From Roseovarius salincola (GTDB taxonomy: Bacteria > Pseudomonadota > Alphaproteobacteria > Rhodobacterales > Rhodobacteraceae), in the NCBI RefSeq assembly GCF_026891095.1, contig NZ_JAPTNL010000011.1, forward strand, positions 61,819-125,818: a stretch of DNA of 64,000 nt, read 5' to 3'. Within the stretch, counting starts at the first letter, position 1. Each line of letters opens with the position of its first letter. This document shows positions 25,323-34,530 of the stretch, piece by piece. Made by a program: the position numbers and the translations under genes. A model generated the notes under the pieces. It had not been told where the DNA came from. It did not search any database and saw only the letters and a list, made by a program, of their open reading frames with translations.

Positions 25323-26032
25323 CAAAGCTGCGCGTTGACCCTGCGCACGGTCTCGATCCGCTGCGCATTTGGCGGGTGCGTTCCAAGGAACCGGTCGCCG
25401 GGATCAGGAATGCGCGTGAAGAACGCAGCGCCCCGGACCGGATCATAGCCCGCGCGCTTGGCGATGATGGTGCCAAGCGAGTCCGCCTCCAGTTCGTAGT
25501 TCTTCGAGTAGCTGCGCGCGCCGACCGTCGCCCCGAGATCCGAGGCAGTTCGCACCGCATCCGTCCCGACGCCTGAAAGCGTCGCAAGCCCGCCCAGCAG
25601 GATCGCACCTGCCGCGGCGTTCTGCTGCTGGCGGGGGATGTGTCCGGCGATGTGGTGGGCCGCTTCGTGGCTTAGAACAAAGGCCAGTTCATCGCGGTTT
25701 CGCGCCTCGGCGATCATGGCCAGCGTGAAGGCGATGATCGGCCGACCGTTGCGATCAAGCGTCTGGTAGGCGTTCACCGGCTGACCGGGCCGGTCATCGA
25801 CGACAATGCGGAAATCGCAATTCGAGTTTGGCCCTGTCTGCGCGCGGCAAACCTGCTCGGCCACCGGCTCGACCGACTCGACGACCGCCACGAACTGAGC
25901 CACCTTGGCCCGCGTCGGCATGGCCGGGGCCGAAGCGGCTGCCTTGGCCGGTTGCCCAGATGGGCGTTGCGGCTCGACCGACGAGACACAACCGGCAAGA
26001 ACAGTCATGAAGAAAAGGGCAATCCAGCGCAT
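25322..26032 (-). CDS. M48-family zinc metalloprotease, lipoprotein
   Basis: 236 residues. A signal peptide with lipobox TVLAGC (Cys15) predicts a lipid-anchored periplasmic protein. The zinc site is clear: VLSHEAAHHIAGH (H122, E123, H126) and the downstream NYELEADSLG providing the glutamate ligand. A Gly-rich helix (AAGAILLGGLATLSG) lies between them as in the BepA/LoiP type. The C-terminal DPGDRFLGTHPPNAQRIETV is the conserved substrate-groove element. It probably degrades misassembled envelope proteins. Coupled to the UPF0029 gene downstream. Confidence 0.92.
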   Translation of the reverse strand: MRWIALFFMTVLAGCVSSVEPQRPSGQPAKAAASAPAMPTRAKVAQFVAVVESVEPVAEQVCRAQTGPNSNCDFRIVVDDRPGQPVNAYQTLDRNGRPIIAFTLAMIAEARNRDELAFVLSHEAAHHIAGHIPRQQQNAAAGAILLGGLATLSGVGTDAVRTASDLGATVGARSYSKNYELEADSLGTIIAKRAGYDPVRGAAFFTRIPDPGDRFLGTHPPNAQRIETVRRVNAQL

Positions 26033-26063
26033 CGGGATCCTCGAAACAGACTTTCGAACCCAT

Positions 26064-26092
26064 CATCTAGCAGGTTTCAGGTTTCCTGACAG
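26064..26092 (-). promoter_or_regulatory. Candidate promoter of the M48 protease gene
   Basis: On the minus strand CTGTCA, 17-bp spacer, TAGATG, about 30 bp upstream of the protease ATG at 26032. The spacer contains the repeat GGAAACCTGAAACC. Moderate match to sigma70 elements. Confidence 0.4.
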
Positions 26093-26152
26093 CCCTGTTC
26101 GCGCCAAGATCGGTGCAGTTGCAAAGACCTGCCAACCCTATAGGGTGAAGAG

Positions 26153-26395
26153 ATGTTTTCAATTGAGCATGAATTCGACTCAACCGTCATCACGCTGGTG
26201 GACGAGGGCGAGGCGCCGCTTCAGGAGGACGTGATCGTCAACGCCTTCGAAGAATGCGTCACGATCGAGCAATATGACGCCCGCACTGACCGGGTTCAGA
26301 CCATCACCTTGTCGATGGTGCAGGTCCGCGACCTTGGCGCGGCGCTGAACCTGCCCGAAGGGGTCTATACGCTGCGCCCCGATCAGAAACCCTAG
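26153..26395 (+). CDS. Conserved hypothetical protein, 80 residues
   Basis: Starts at ATG 26153 with GGTGAAGAG upstream. Acidic, soluble, predicted beta-rich (FSIEHEFDSTVITLVDEGE; VTIEQYDARTDRVQTITLS), with no membrane segment or known motif. The composition and the regular strand pattern support a real protein. Its end overlaps the end of the convergent DUF167 gene by 4 bp. No function can be assigned. Confidence 0.72.
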   Translation: MFSIEHEFDSTVITLVDEGEAPLQEDVIVNAFEECVTIEQYDARTDRVQTITLSMVQVRDLGAALNLPEGVYTLRPDQKP

Positions 26396-26661
26396 CGCGC
26401 CTGGCCTTCGGTGATCTCGAACAGCTTGTCGCGCGATTTATGGCCCCGCACCAGTATCAGCCGCGACTTGGAAAGGCCAAGCGCCTTGGCCAGCAGTTTC
26501 TGTACCGCCGCATTTGCCTTGCCATCCTCGGGGGGCACCGTCACGTAAATGCGGATCGCCCCGGCCTCTTCAACCAGACGCGCGCGCGATGCTTTGGGTA
26601 TCACGCGGACGGCAATGCGGGCGCCGGGCTGAGCGAGGTGAAAAAGCGGCGATGCGGTCAT
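26392..26661 (-). CDS. DUF167 family protein (YggU-like)
   Basis: 89 residues from ATG 26661; the frame upstream to 26775 is open but lacks family sequence. DUF167 features: RIAVRVIPKASRARLVEEAG, IRIYVTVPPEDGKANAAVQKLLAKALGL and LILVRGHKSRDKLFEI. Small alpha/beta protein of unknown role. Convergent with the 80-residue gene. Confidence 0.9.
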   Translation of the reverse strand: MTASPLFHLAQPGARIAVRVIPKASRARLVEEAGAIRIYVTVPPEDGKANAAVQKLLAKALGLSKSRLILVRGHKSRDKLFEITEGQAR

Positions 26662-26773
26662 GGCGATGGCATAGCGTGCATTGCGCGGTTGCGCCAGATA
26701 CTCGGCCGGGGGTTGACCCGCTGCGCCGCTGCGCCGACATGTAAGCGCGACACTCCAGATGGACAGGACACTC

Positions 26774-27352
26774 ATGGCCGATCAGACCCCACCCGCCCTC
26801 GCGTTTCTGCTGCGCCGCCGCTCATGTCCGGCCAAGACCCTGGGCCTGCCGGTGCCCGAAGGCGATGCCTTGCTGCAATTGCTGACCGCCGCCGCACGCT
26901 GCCCGGACCATGGAAAGCTAGAACCCTGGCGCTTTATTGTCCTTGAAAACAAGGCACTTGCGCGTCTTGGCGAACTGGCGGCGGCAAGGGGGCTGTCGCT
27001 GGGGCGCGACGAGGCCGAGATCACGAAAGGACGCCAGCAATTCGACGACAGCCACCTGGCGGTGGCGGTGATCGAGGTGCAGAAAGAGTCCGACAAGATC
27101 CCGCCGATCGAACAGACATATTCGGCCGGCGCGGTCTGCCTGTCGCTGCTCAATGCGGCATTGGCGGCGGGTTGGGGGGCCAATTGGCTGAGCGGCTGGC
27201 CCGCGCATGACCGCGCATTCGTCGAGACCGGCCTTGACCTGGAAAGCCATGAACGCGTGGTCGGCTTCATCCATATCGGCACCCCGAGAGCGACCCCGCC
27301 CGAGCGGCCAAGGCCCGATCCGGAACAGATCATAACATGGATGTCAGAATGA
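26774..27352 (+). CDS. Nitroreductase-family flavoprotein (YdjA-like)
   Basis: 192 residues from ATG 26774, with AGGA in front; ATG 26759 is an alternative adding five residues. The FMN-binding nitroreductase fold of the minimal YdjA type is recognised by RRRSCPAKTLGLPVPEG, AAARCPDHGKLEPWRFIV and SAGAVCLSLLNAALAAGWGANWLSG split by the usual helix. It would reduce nitro or quinone-like compounds with NAD(P)H. The stop overlaps the start of the EI24 gene (ATGA). Confidence 0.9.
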   Translation: MADQTPPALAFLLRRRSCPAKTLGLPVPEGDALLQLLTAAARCPDHGKLEPWRFIVLENKALARLGELAAARGLSLGRDEAEITKGRQQFDDSHLAVAVIEVQKESDKIPPIEQTYSAGAVCLSLLNAALAAGWGANWLSGWPAHDRAFVETGLDLESHERVVGFIHIGTPRATPPERPRPDPEQIITWMSE

Positions 27353-28065
27353 TTTTAACGTCTTTTTTCAAAGCCTTGACACAGCTTGGCGATCCGCGTT
27401 TCCGGGCTGTTCTATGGCGTGGGATAGGGCTGACGCTCCTGTTGCTGGGGGCGCTGACGGCGGTGCTGGTCTGGGGGGTCGGATGGTTGGTCGGGGATGC
27501 GGTGACGCTGCCGTTGCTGGGCGAGGTGCAATGGGTGGACAACGTTCTGAGCTGGGCCTTTCTGGCGCTGATGATCGTTCTGTCGGTGTTCCTGATGGTG
27601 CCGGTCGCGTCGGGCGTGGTGTCGATGTTTCTTGACGAGGTCGCCGAGGCGGTGGAACACCGCCACTACCCAACCCTGCCCAAGGTCGCGGGCACGCCGC
27701 TGAAGGATGAGATCATCGACGGCCTCTCGGCCATGGGCGTGCTGATCGTGGCCAACATATTGGCAATTCTGCTGACCCTCATACTACCCATAGCGGGTTT
27801 GCCGGTATTCTTCGCGGTCAACGGATACCTCTTGGGGCGCGAGTATTTCACCGTCGCGGCGATGCGGCGGGTGGGGCGCAAGCGGGCGCTGGAGTTGCGG
27901 CGGCGTCACGGGGTCACGATCTGGCTGGCGGGTGTGCTGATGGCGGCGCCGCTGATGGTGCCGATCCTGAACCTAGTGGTGCCGATCCTGGGGGCGGCGA
28001 CCTTTACCCATATTTTCCACCGCTTGCAGGCCAAGGCGGGCGAATCGGCCCAAGCCCCCGGTTAA
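27349..28065 (+). CDS. EI24-domain membrane protein (CysZ-like)
   Basis: 238 residues from ATG 27349, overlapping the nitroreductase stop by 4 bp. Four long hydrophobic helices (around 25-50, 65-95, 130-165, 195-225) and the EI24 motifs FLDEVAEAVEHRHYP and FFAVNGYLLGREYFTVAAMRR identify the family. E. coli CysZ, the best-studied member, mediates sulfate uptake; whether this one does is uncertain, since no cys genes are nearby. Confidence 0.88.
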   Translation: MILTSFFKALTQLGDPRFRAVLWRGIGLTLLLLGALTAVLVWGVGWLVGDAVTLPLLGEVQWVDNVLSWAFLALMIVLSVFLMVPVASGVVSMFLDEVAEAVEHRHYPTLPKVAGTPLKDEIIDGLSAMGVLIVANILAILLTLILPIAGLPVFFAVNGYLLGREYFTVAAMRRVGRKRALELRRRHGVTIWLAGVLMAAPLMVPILNLVVPILGAATFTHIFHRLQAKAGESAQAPG

Positions 28066-28080
28066 CAAGGAAAATCCGGC

Positions 28081-28187
28081 TTCGGCATCGTGTCGGCATG
28101 ACGTCGGTATCACGTCGGTATCGCGCACCGCAGGGGCATGGCGTTAACAGCGCGTACGTACAAAACCACGCCCCATTTCGTACAAGG
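28081..28187 (+). repeat. Composite intergenic repeat, copy B (11-bp iterons + GTTAAC + TACAAAA/TTTCGTAC pair)
   Basis: Between the convergent ends of the EI24 gene (28065) and the DUF1467 gene (28197). Four consecutive 11-bp units: TTCGGCATCGT, GTCGGCATGAC, GTCGGTATCAC, GTCGGTATCGC (28081-28124). Then GTTAAC (28143-28148) and GTACGTACAAAA with TTTCGTACAAGG separated by 11 bp (28154-28187). The same order occurs on the minus strand at 16272-16366. The 11-bp period is close to one helical turn, as in protein-binding iterons. Confidence 0.78.
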
Positions 28188-28196
28188 CGCGCGGCC

Positions 28197-28501
28197 CTAT
28201 TCCTTGTCGCTTTCGCTATACCACATACTGCCGCCCGGCCCCATGCGTTCGAACATGTCGATATCGCGCACCGTGATGACACCCGACAGGATCGCACCGC
28301 CGATAACCCCCCAAAGCGCCGCAGCGATCGCGGTGGTGATCACGGCCTTCTTCTTGAGATTGTGATGTTCGGGGGACCCGGCATGCGTGCCCGGCACGAT
28401 CTTTTTCAGATCGCCCTGCGTCTGGATGCGGATCGGGATCACGATGAGGAAGGTCAGGAACCAGAGCACCATGAAAAGGACAATGGCAGAGGCGATGCTC
28501 A

Positions 28502-28502
<1 letters not shown>
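28197..28502 (-). CDS. DUF1467 family small membrane protein
   Basis: 101 residues, two membrane helices (about residues 3-24 and 53-77) with a cytoplasmic loop carrying the family motif IPIRIQTQGDLKKIVPGTHA and GSPEHHNLKKKA. Typical of Rhodobacterales/Rhizobiales, function unknown. Its ATG shares one base with the stop of the methylmalonyl-CoA epimerase gene (TGATG), so they form an operon. Confidence 0.9.
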
Positions 28503-28906
<404 letters not shown>

Positions 28907-29053
28907 GGTCCACTCCTGCTTGGCGTTTCGACCTGTTATGGGGGCGCGGGCCACGCGAGGCAAGCGACAGGGCGACGCAACCCGTCCATTAACCAATCGT
29001 TATCCCTGATCGGGCTAGCCTGATTCCACCTTCAGTCGCCAGAGGACGAATCC

Positions 29054-29788
29054 ATGGACGATCGCCACTCAACTCCGCCTGCCCATGCGCCATACGGGCT
29101 GCCCACATCGAACCGCCCGCTGCTTGGCCTTACGATCCTCGTGGTCGAGGACAGCCGCTTTGCCAGCGAGGCGATCCGGCTGATGTGCCTGCATAGCGGC
29201 GCGCGGCTCAGGCGGGCCGATTGCATCGCCTCGGCGCGCCGGCACCTCAAGGTCTACCGCCCCTCGGCGATCATCGTGGATATCGGGCTGCCGGACGGAT
29301 CGGGCCTTGACCTGATCCGGGAACTGGCGGCCACACGGCCACGGATCGGCGTGATCCTCGGGCTGAGCGCGGATGACCGCGCGCCCCAGTTGTCCGCGAA
29401 GGCGGGGGCCGATGGCTGCCTGCTCAAGCCGCTCGACAGTCTCGCGCTTTTCCAGCACGAGATCGTGGCGCATCTGCCCGCCGACCGGCAACCGGCCTTT
29501 CCGCGCGCGGTGCGCGACGAGCCGATCAGGCCGGACCGGCGCACCTATCACGAGGATATCACCCATGTTGCCGATCTGCTGGACGATGCGCCCGAAAGCC
29601 CGGTGCTAGATTATGTCGCGCAATTTCTGGGCGGGGTCGCCCTTTCGGCGCAGGACACGGCCCTGGCAGAAGCGGCGCGGGCCTTTGAGCAAACCCGCCG
29701 CAACGGTGCGCCGGGTGACGATCTGGCGGTTCTGGCGCAGCTCAGGGCCTTGGTGCGCGACCGGCTGCATGACCGGGCCGTGATTTGA
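29054..29788 (+). CDS. Response regulator: receiver domain with an uncharacterised helical C-terminus
   Basis: 244 residues, preceded by AGAGGACGAA. The receiver domain spans about residues 26-142: acidic pair E32/D33, phosphoacceptor D76 in AIIVDIGLPDGSGLDL, S105 and K125 (GCLLKPLDS) complete the active site. The last ~100 residues have no DNA-binding motif I recognise; they are mostly helical (DITHVADLLDDAPESPVLDY; ALAEAARAFEQTRRNG). No histidine kinase is nearby, so this is an orphan, perhaps working by protein contacts rather than by binding DNA. Confidence 0.88.
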   Translation: MDDRHSTPPAHAPYGLPTSNRPLLGLTILVVEDSRFASEAIRLMCLHSGARLRRADCIASARRHLKVYRPSAIIVDIGLPDGSGLDLIRELAATRPRIGVILGLSADDRAPQLSAKAGADGCLLKPLDSLALFQHEIVAHLPADRQPAFPRAVRDEPIRPDRRTYHEDITHVADLLDDAPESPVLDYVAQFLGGVALSAQDTALAEAARAFEQTRRNGAPGDDLAVLAQLRALVRDRLHDRAVI

Positions 29789-29868
29789 CGCGGTGCAGCC
29801 GCACGCTAAAGCCCCGCCGCCTCGGCCTCACCCGAAGCGACGATCGGCGCGGTCAGGTCACTGAGGCT

Positions 29869-30522
29869 TTAAATCTGTTCGCCCCCGGCATCGAAATTGC
29901 CGGGATCGAACCAGATTTCGTAAGCGGTGCGCAGCAAGGGCCAGTCGCGGTCGATCACCGCGAACCATGCCGTATCGCGGTTGCGCCCCTTGACGATAGT
30001 GGCCTGGCGGAACACGCCTTCGAAGACGAAGCCGAAGCGGCGCGCGGCACGGCGCGAAGGGGCGTTGAGCGCATCGCATTTCCATTCAAAGCGGCGATAG
30101 CCCGCGTCAAAAGCCCATTGCATCATGAGGTAAATCGCCTCGGTGGCGGCGCGGGTGCGTTGCAGTGCAGGCGACATGGCGATGAAGCCCACCTCGATCG
30201 ACCCGGCAGCCGGGTCGATGCGCAGGAAGGACGCGAATCCCGTCCACGCGCCACTGTCGCCATCGCGGATCGCATAGAACATCGGATCATCGCGCGACGC
30301 CGCCGCAGAAAGCCATTCCTGGAATGTCTCAGGCGAAGCGAACGGGCCGACAGGCATGTAATCCCAGACCCAGTCATGCCCCGAAAAGGAGCTGAAAAGC
30401 GGTGCGGCGTGCTCAGGGGACAGCCGTTCCAAAAGGGCGTAGCGGCCTTCGATCCGTTCGGGGCCGGGGCGCGGCGGGGTCTGCCATTCCTTGACGGGCG
30501 GGCCGACGGGGCGGTCTGACAT
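29869..30522 (-). CDS. GNAT-family N-acetyltransferase (RimJ/RimL-like)
   Basis: 217 residues. RimJ/L-type GNAT features: GRYALLERLSPEHAAPLFSS near the start, GFASFLRIDPAAGSIEVGFI, then the acetyl-CoA-binding loop region LQRTRAATEAIYLMMQWAFD and RFEWKCDALNAPSRRAARRFGF. It would transfer an acetyl group to a protein N-terminus, tRNA or small molecule. No partner gene points to a substrate. Confidence 0.9.
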   Translation of the reverse strand: MSDRPVGPPVKEWQTPPRPGPERIEGRYALLERLSPEHAAPLFSSFSGHDWVWDYMPVGPFASPETFQEWLSAAASRDDPMFYAIRDGDSGAWTGFASFLRIDPAAGSIEVGFIAMSPALQRTRAATEAIYLMMQWAFDAGYRRFEWKCDALNAPSRRAARRFGFVFEGVFRQATIVKGRNRDTAWFAVIDRDWPLLRTAYEIWFDPGNFDAGGEQI

Positions 30523-30584
30523 GGGGCATCCTTTCGCGCAGTATCCGCGCCGGATGTTAGGAGGCCCCAGGCCGAATGGAAAGA

Positions 30585-30603
30585 GCGCGCCGCATCGGCG
30601 CGC
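30585..30603 (-). terminator. Terminator after aspS
   Basis: 7-bp stem GCGCGCC / GGCGCGC with a 5-nt loop, followed on the minus strand by TCTTTCC, 24 bp after the aspS stop. Short U-rich tail, so strength is uncertain. Confidence 0.65.
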
Positions 30604-30627
30604 CCTGTCCCGATATCGGTCCCGGTG

Positions 30628-32406
30628 TCAGTCCTGCTGTTCGATCACCCGCAGGCTCAGTTCCATCAGCTGATCGCTGCTGGCCTCGGAGGGGGCGTTC
30701 ATCATCAGGTCTTCGGCGCGCTGGTTCATCGGGAACATGATGACCTCGCGGATGTTCTGTTCATTGGCCAGAAGCATCACGATCCGGTCGATCCCCGCCG
30801 CGCAGCCACCATGGGGCGGCGCGCCATACTGGAAGGCGTTGACCAGCCCGCCGAACCGCTTGTGGACCTCGGCCTCGTCATAGCCCGCCAGTTCAAACGC
30901 CTTGATCATGACATCGAGCTGGTGGTTTCGGATCGCGCCCGAGACCAGTTCGTAGCCGTTGCAGGCAAGGTCATACTGATAGCCGAGAACCTGCAGCGGA
31001 TCGCCATCGAGCGCCTCGATCCCGCCCTGGGGCATCGAGAACGGGTTATGCGAGAAATCCACCGCGCCGGTCTCGTCGTCCTTTTCATACATCGGGAAAT
31101 CGACGACCCAGCAAAAGGCGAAGCGGTCTTTTTCGGTAAGGCCCAGTTCCTCGCCGATGACGTTGCGCGCGCGCCCGGCGACGGATTCGAAGGTCTGCGG
31201 CTTGCCGCCCAGGAAGAAGGCCGCATCGCCCTTGCCAAGGCCCAGCTGCAGGCGGATCGCCTCGGTGCGTTCGGGGCCGATATTCTTGGCCAGGGGGCCT
31301 GCGGCCTCGATGCCTTTCTCGCCGTCGCGCCAGAAGATGTAGCCCATGCCCGGCAGGCCCTCTTTCTGGGCGAAGGCGTTCATGCGGTCGCAGAATTTGC
31401 GGCTGCCGCCGGTGGGGGCGGGAATGGCGCGGATCTCGGTGCCGTCCTGTTCCAGCAGCTTGGCGAAGATGGCAAAGCCCGAGCCGCGGAAATGTTCGGA
31501 GACATCCTGCATCTTGATCGGGTTGCGCAGGTCGGGCTTGTCGGTGCCATACCAGAGCGCCGCATCGCGATAGGAGATATGCGGCCAGTGCTTGTCGACC
31601 TTGTGGCCGCCGCCGAACTCCTCGAACACCGATTCCAGCACCGGCTGGATCGTGTCGAACACGTCCTGTTGCTCGACAAAGCTCATTTCCATGTCGAGCT
31701 GGTAGAAATCGGTGGGCGAGCGGTCGGCGCGCGGGTCTTCATCGCGAAAGCACGGCGCGATCTGGAAATAGCGGTCAAAGCCCGAGACCATGATCAGCTG
31801 CTTGAAAAGCTGGGGCGCCTGGGGCAGCGCATAAAAGCGGCCCGGATGGAGGCGCGAAGGCACCAGGAAATCGCGCGCGCCCTCGGGGCTGGAGGCGGTG
31901 ATGATGGGCGTCTGGTATTCGCGGAAACCCTTGTCCCACATGCGCCGGCGGATCGAGGCGACCACATCCGAGCGCAGGGCCATGTTGCGCTGCATCTCTT
32001 CGCGGCGAAGGTCGAGATATCTATAGCGAAGGCGGGTTTCCTCGGGATATTCCTGGTCACCAAACACCATAAGTGGCAGCTCCTTGGCGCTGCCAAGCAC
32101 TTCGAGATCGCGGATATAGACCTCGATCTCGCCGGTGGGGATCTTGGGGTTGATCAGGCTGTCGGCGCGGGCCTTCACCTCGCCGTCGATGCGCACGCAC
32201 CATTCCGAGCGCAGCGCCTCGACCTCAGCGAAAACCGGGCTGTCGGGATCGCACAGCACCTGCGTTATGCCATAGTGATCACGCAGGTCGATGAACAGGA
32301 CGCCACCATGGTCGCGGATGCGGTGGACCCACCCGGAAAGGCGGGCGGTGTCGCCCACGTTCGATTTGTCGAGTTCGGCGCAGGTATGGCTGCGATAAGC
32401 GTGCAT
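30628..32406 (-). CDS. aspS: Aspartyl-tRNA synthetase
   Basis: 592 residues from ATG 32406 (preceded by GAGAGGAC); a longer open frame to 32523 is not used. The order is: N-terminal OB-fold anticodon-binding domain ([20 protein letters not shown]), class II motif 2 ([17 protein letters not shown]), the bacterial GAD insertion domain (around residues 290-420), and motif 3 ([19 protein letters not shown]). The length and GAD domain mark the bacterial type. In most alphaproteobacteria this form is non-discriminating and also charges tRNA-Asn; that is family knowledge, not seen here. Confidence 0.96.
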   Translation of the reverse strand: MHAYRSHTCAELDKSNVGDTARLSGWVHRIRDHGGVLFIDLRDHYGITQVLCDPDSPVFAEVEALRSEWCVRIDGEVKARADSLINPKIPTGEIEVYIRDLEVLGSAKELPLMVFGDQEYPEETRLRYRYLDLRREEMQRNMALRSDVVASIRRRMWDKGFREYQTPIITASSPEGARDFLVPSRLHPGRFYALPQAPQLFKQLIMVSGFDRYFQIAPCFRDEDPRADRSPTDFYQLDMEMSFVEQQDVFDTIQPVLESVFEEFGGGHKVDKHWPHISYRDAALWYGTDKPDLRNPIKMQDVSEHFRGSGFAIFAKLLEQDGTEIRAIPAPTGGSRKFCDRMNAFAQKEGLPGMGYIFWRDGEKGIEAAGPLAKNIGPERTEAIRLQLGLGKGDAAFFLGGKPQTFESVAGRARNVIGEELGLTEKDRFAFCWVVDFPMYEKDDETGAVDFSHNPFSMPQGGIEALDGDPLQVLGYQYDLACNGYELVSGAIRNHQLDVMIKAFELAGYDEAEVHKRFGGLVNAFQYGAPPHGGCAAGIDRIVMLLANEQNIREVIMFPMNQRAEDLMMNAPSEASSDQLMELSLRVIEQQD

Positions 32407-32655
32407 GGCGTCCTCTCTGGCCCCGGCGGGCTGCGTATCCTGGATTGCGCCGATACACCTTGGCAGCGGCGCAAAGTCAAGGGGCGGACGGGCGCCCAAG
32501 GTGCGCGGGGCGCGCAAAATCATTTACAGGCAGCGATTTGTCGGCAAAAATGCGTCTCATCGAGCAGGATCCGGCACGACCGAGAACAAGAACGGCAGGT
32601 TTCACTTTGAGATACGAGTGCGCCAATTTTGGCGAGCAACGATCAAGGGTGAGAC

Positions 32656-33885
32656 ATGTGGATCAAGATACTGGACAGGTTCCTTTCGCATCTGTTTCGC
32701 AGCGGGGACCTGAAATTGACCTTTCCGGACGGAAGCACCGGCCGTTATGGCGACGGAACCGGACCGCCGGTGGCGGTCAGGCTGCATGATGACACCCTGC
32801 CCCGCAAGATCGCGCTGTCGCCTGACATGGCCGTCGGCGAAGCCTATATGGACGGGCGGCTGACCATCGAGGATGACGATCTTTACGGCTTTCTGGGGCT
32901 GGCAATCCGCAATATCGCGCAGAATGGCCAGCCGTGGTTTCGCAAGCCGCTGGTGGCGGGGCGCCACCTTTTGCGCCACCTCGACCAGTTCAACCCGTTG
33001 AGCCGCGCAAGGCAGAACGTGGCGCATCATTACGACCTTTCGGGCGAGCTTTACGATCTGTTCCTCGATACCGACCGGCAATATTCCTGCGCCTATTTCC
33101 GCGATCCCGACATGACCCTGGAACAGGCGCAGGAGGCCAAGAAGCACCATATCGCGGGCAAGTTACTGATCGAGCCGGGGATGCGGGTGCTGGATATCGG
33201 CTGCGGCTGGGGCGGCATGGGGCTGACGCTGGCGCGCGATTACGGCGCCGAGGTTCTGGGTGTCACCCTTTCGCGCGAACAGCACGCGATGGCCAATGCA
33301 CGTGCCAGGGAAGCGGGTCTTGCCGACAAGGCGAAATTCGAGCTGATGGATTACCGCAAGATCGAAGGAAAGTTCGACCGCATCGTTTCGGTCGGCATGT
33401 TCGAGCATGTGGGCGTGCCCCATTACAGCACCTATTTCCGCAATCTCGCAGAGCGCCTGACCCCGGATGGCGTGGCGCTGATCCACACGATCGGGCGGGC
33501 CGAGCCACCCGGCACCACAAGTCCCTGGATCGCCAAATACATCTTTCCCGGCGGTTATGTGCCGGCCCTGTCCGAGGTCACGAAGTCGATCGAGAAACAG
33601 GACCTTTTCACGACCGATATCGAGATTTGGCGGCTGCATTACGCCATGACCCTGAAACATTGGTATGATCGATTCATGGCCAATATCGACAAGGCCCGCG
33701 CGCTCTATGACGAGCGGTTCTGCCGGATGTGGCGCTATTACCTGGTGGCGTGCGAGCTGACCTTCAGGCTGAACCGGCAGGTGGTGTTCCAGTTCCAGCT
33801 TTCGCCGAAACAGGAGGCCGTGCCGCTGACACGCGAGTATCTTTATGGCGGCGATGACGCCGGGATGCGCCACGCCGCCGAATAA
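32656..33885 (+). CDS. Cyclopropane-fatty-acyl-phospholipid synthase family methyltransferase
   Basis: 409 residues, ATG after GGGTGAGAC. The N-terminal domain (about 1-110) is the lipid-binding part (LSPDMAVGEAYMDGRL). The SAM-binding motif is RVLDIGCGWGGMGL (about 177-190), followed by GVTLSREQHAMANARA and FEHVGVPHYSTYFRN, as in Cfa synthases. It would methylenate unsaturated acyl chains of membrane phospholipids. The lack of an oxidoreductase neighbour leaves a generic fatty-acid methyltransferase possible. Divergent from aspS. Confidence 0.92.
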   Translation: MWIKILDRFLSHLFRSGDLKLTFPDGSTGRYGDGTGPPVAVRLHDDTLPRKIALSPDMAVGEAYMDGRLTIEDDDLYGFLGLAIRNIAQNGQPWFRKPLVAGRHLLRHLDQFNPLSRARQNVAHHYDLSGELYDLFLDTDRQYSCAYFRDPDMTLEQAQEAKKHHIAGKLLIEPGMRVLDIGCGWGGMGLTLARDYGAEVLGVTLSREQHAMANARAREAGLADKAKFELMDYRKIEGKFDRIVSVGMFEHVGVPHYSTYFRNLAERLTPDGVALIHTIGRAEPPGTTSPWIAKYIFPGGYVPALSEVTKSIEKQDLFTTDIEIWRLHYAMTLKHWYDRFMANIDKARALYDERFCRMWRYYLVACELTFRLNRQVVFQFQLSPKQEAVPLTREYLYGGDDAGMRHAAE

Positions 33886-33888
33886 AGG

Positions 33889-34530
33889 TCAATCCAGCCG
33901 TGCGGCGATCAGGCCGCGCAGGGAATTGCCCACGAAGACGGATGCGGGCGCGCGCAGATCGGCAAGCGTCAGCGCCGCTTCGCGCGCGCGCCCGCTGTCG
34001 ATCAGCTCTTCGCGCAAGATGCCGGGCAGGACGCCCGAGGAAAGCGGCGGCGTCAGCAACACCCCGGTTCCGGGATCGACAAACAGATTGGTGATCGTGC
34101 CCTCGCAAAGCTCGTCGCGTTCATTGAGGAAGATCAGCTCGTCGATCCCGTCGGGCATGTCGGCGCGCGCAGCCTCGTATAGCGCGCGCTCAGTGGTTTT
34201 GACCCCAAGCCAGGGATCGGCGGAGGACAGCCGCGCCCGCGCCAGCCCCAGGTGCCAGACGGTATCTGACGGGAGCGGTGTGAAGGGATAGACCGCGAGT
34301 TCCGCCTGCCCGTCGCGCGCGACCGTCAGGCGCAGGCGTTGCGGCGCATCGCTCCTGACCGCGTCAAGCGCGCGTTCCACCCCGCGTGGCGCGATCCCCA
34401 GGCGCGAAGCGCTGCGCGCCAGCCGCGCAAGGTGGCGGGCGCGGCGGCTGACGCCGCCATCGGGCGTCCAGAGCATGGTTTCGATCAGCCGGAAGTCATC
34501 GGCAGGCGGCGGGCGAAGCGGGCCTTCCAT
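33889..34530 (-). CDS. pabC: Aminodeoxychorismate lyase-like class IV aminotransferase
   Basis: 213 residues, ATG after GGAGGCGCT. PLP-dependent class IV fold: the cofactor Lys is K111 in WLGVKTTERALYEAAR, followed by IDELIFLNERDELCEGTITN and LLTPPLSSGVLPGILREEL. Placed directly downstream of and overlapping pabB by 46 bp, it most likely converts aminodeoxychorismate to 4-aminobenzoate for folate synthesis. It is shorter than canonical PabC (about 270 residues), lacking part of the N-terminal domain. Confidence 0.88.
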   Translation of the reverse strand: MEGPLRPPPADDFRLIETMLWTPDGGVSRRARHLARLARSASRLGIAPRGVERALDAVRSDAPQRLRLTVARDGQAELAVYPFTPLPSDTVWHLGLARARLSSADPWLGVKTTERALYEAARADMPDGIDELIFLNERDELCEGTITNLFVDPGTGVLLTPPLSSGVLPGILREELIDSGRAREAALTLADLRAPASVFVGNSLRGLIAARLD

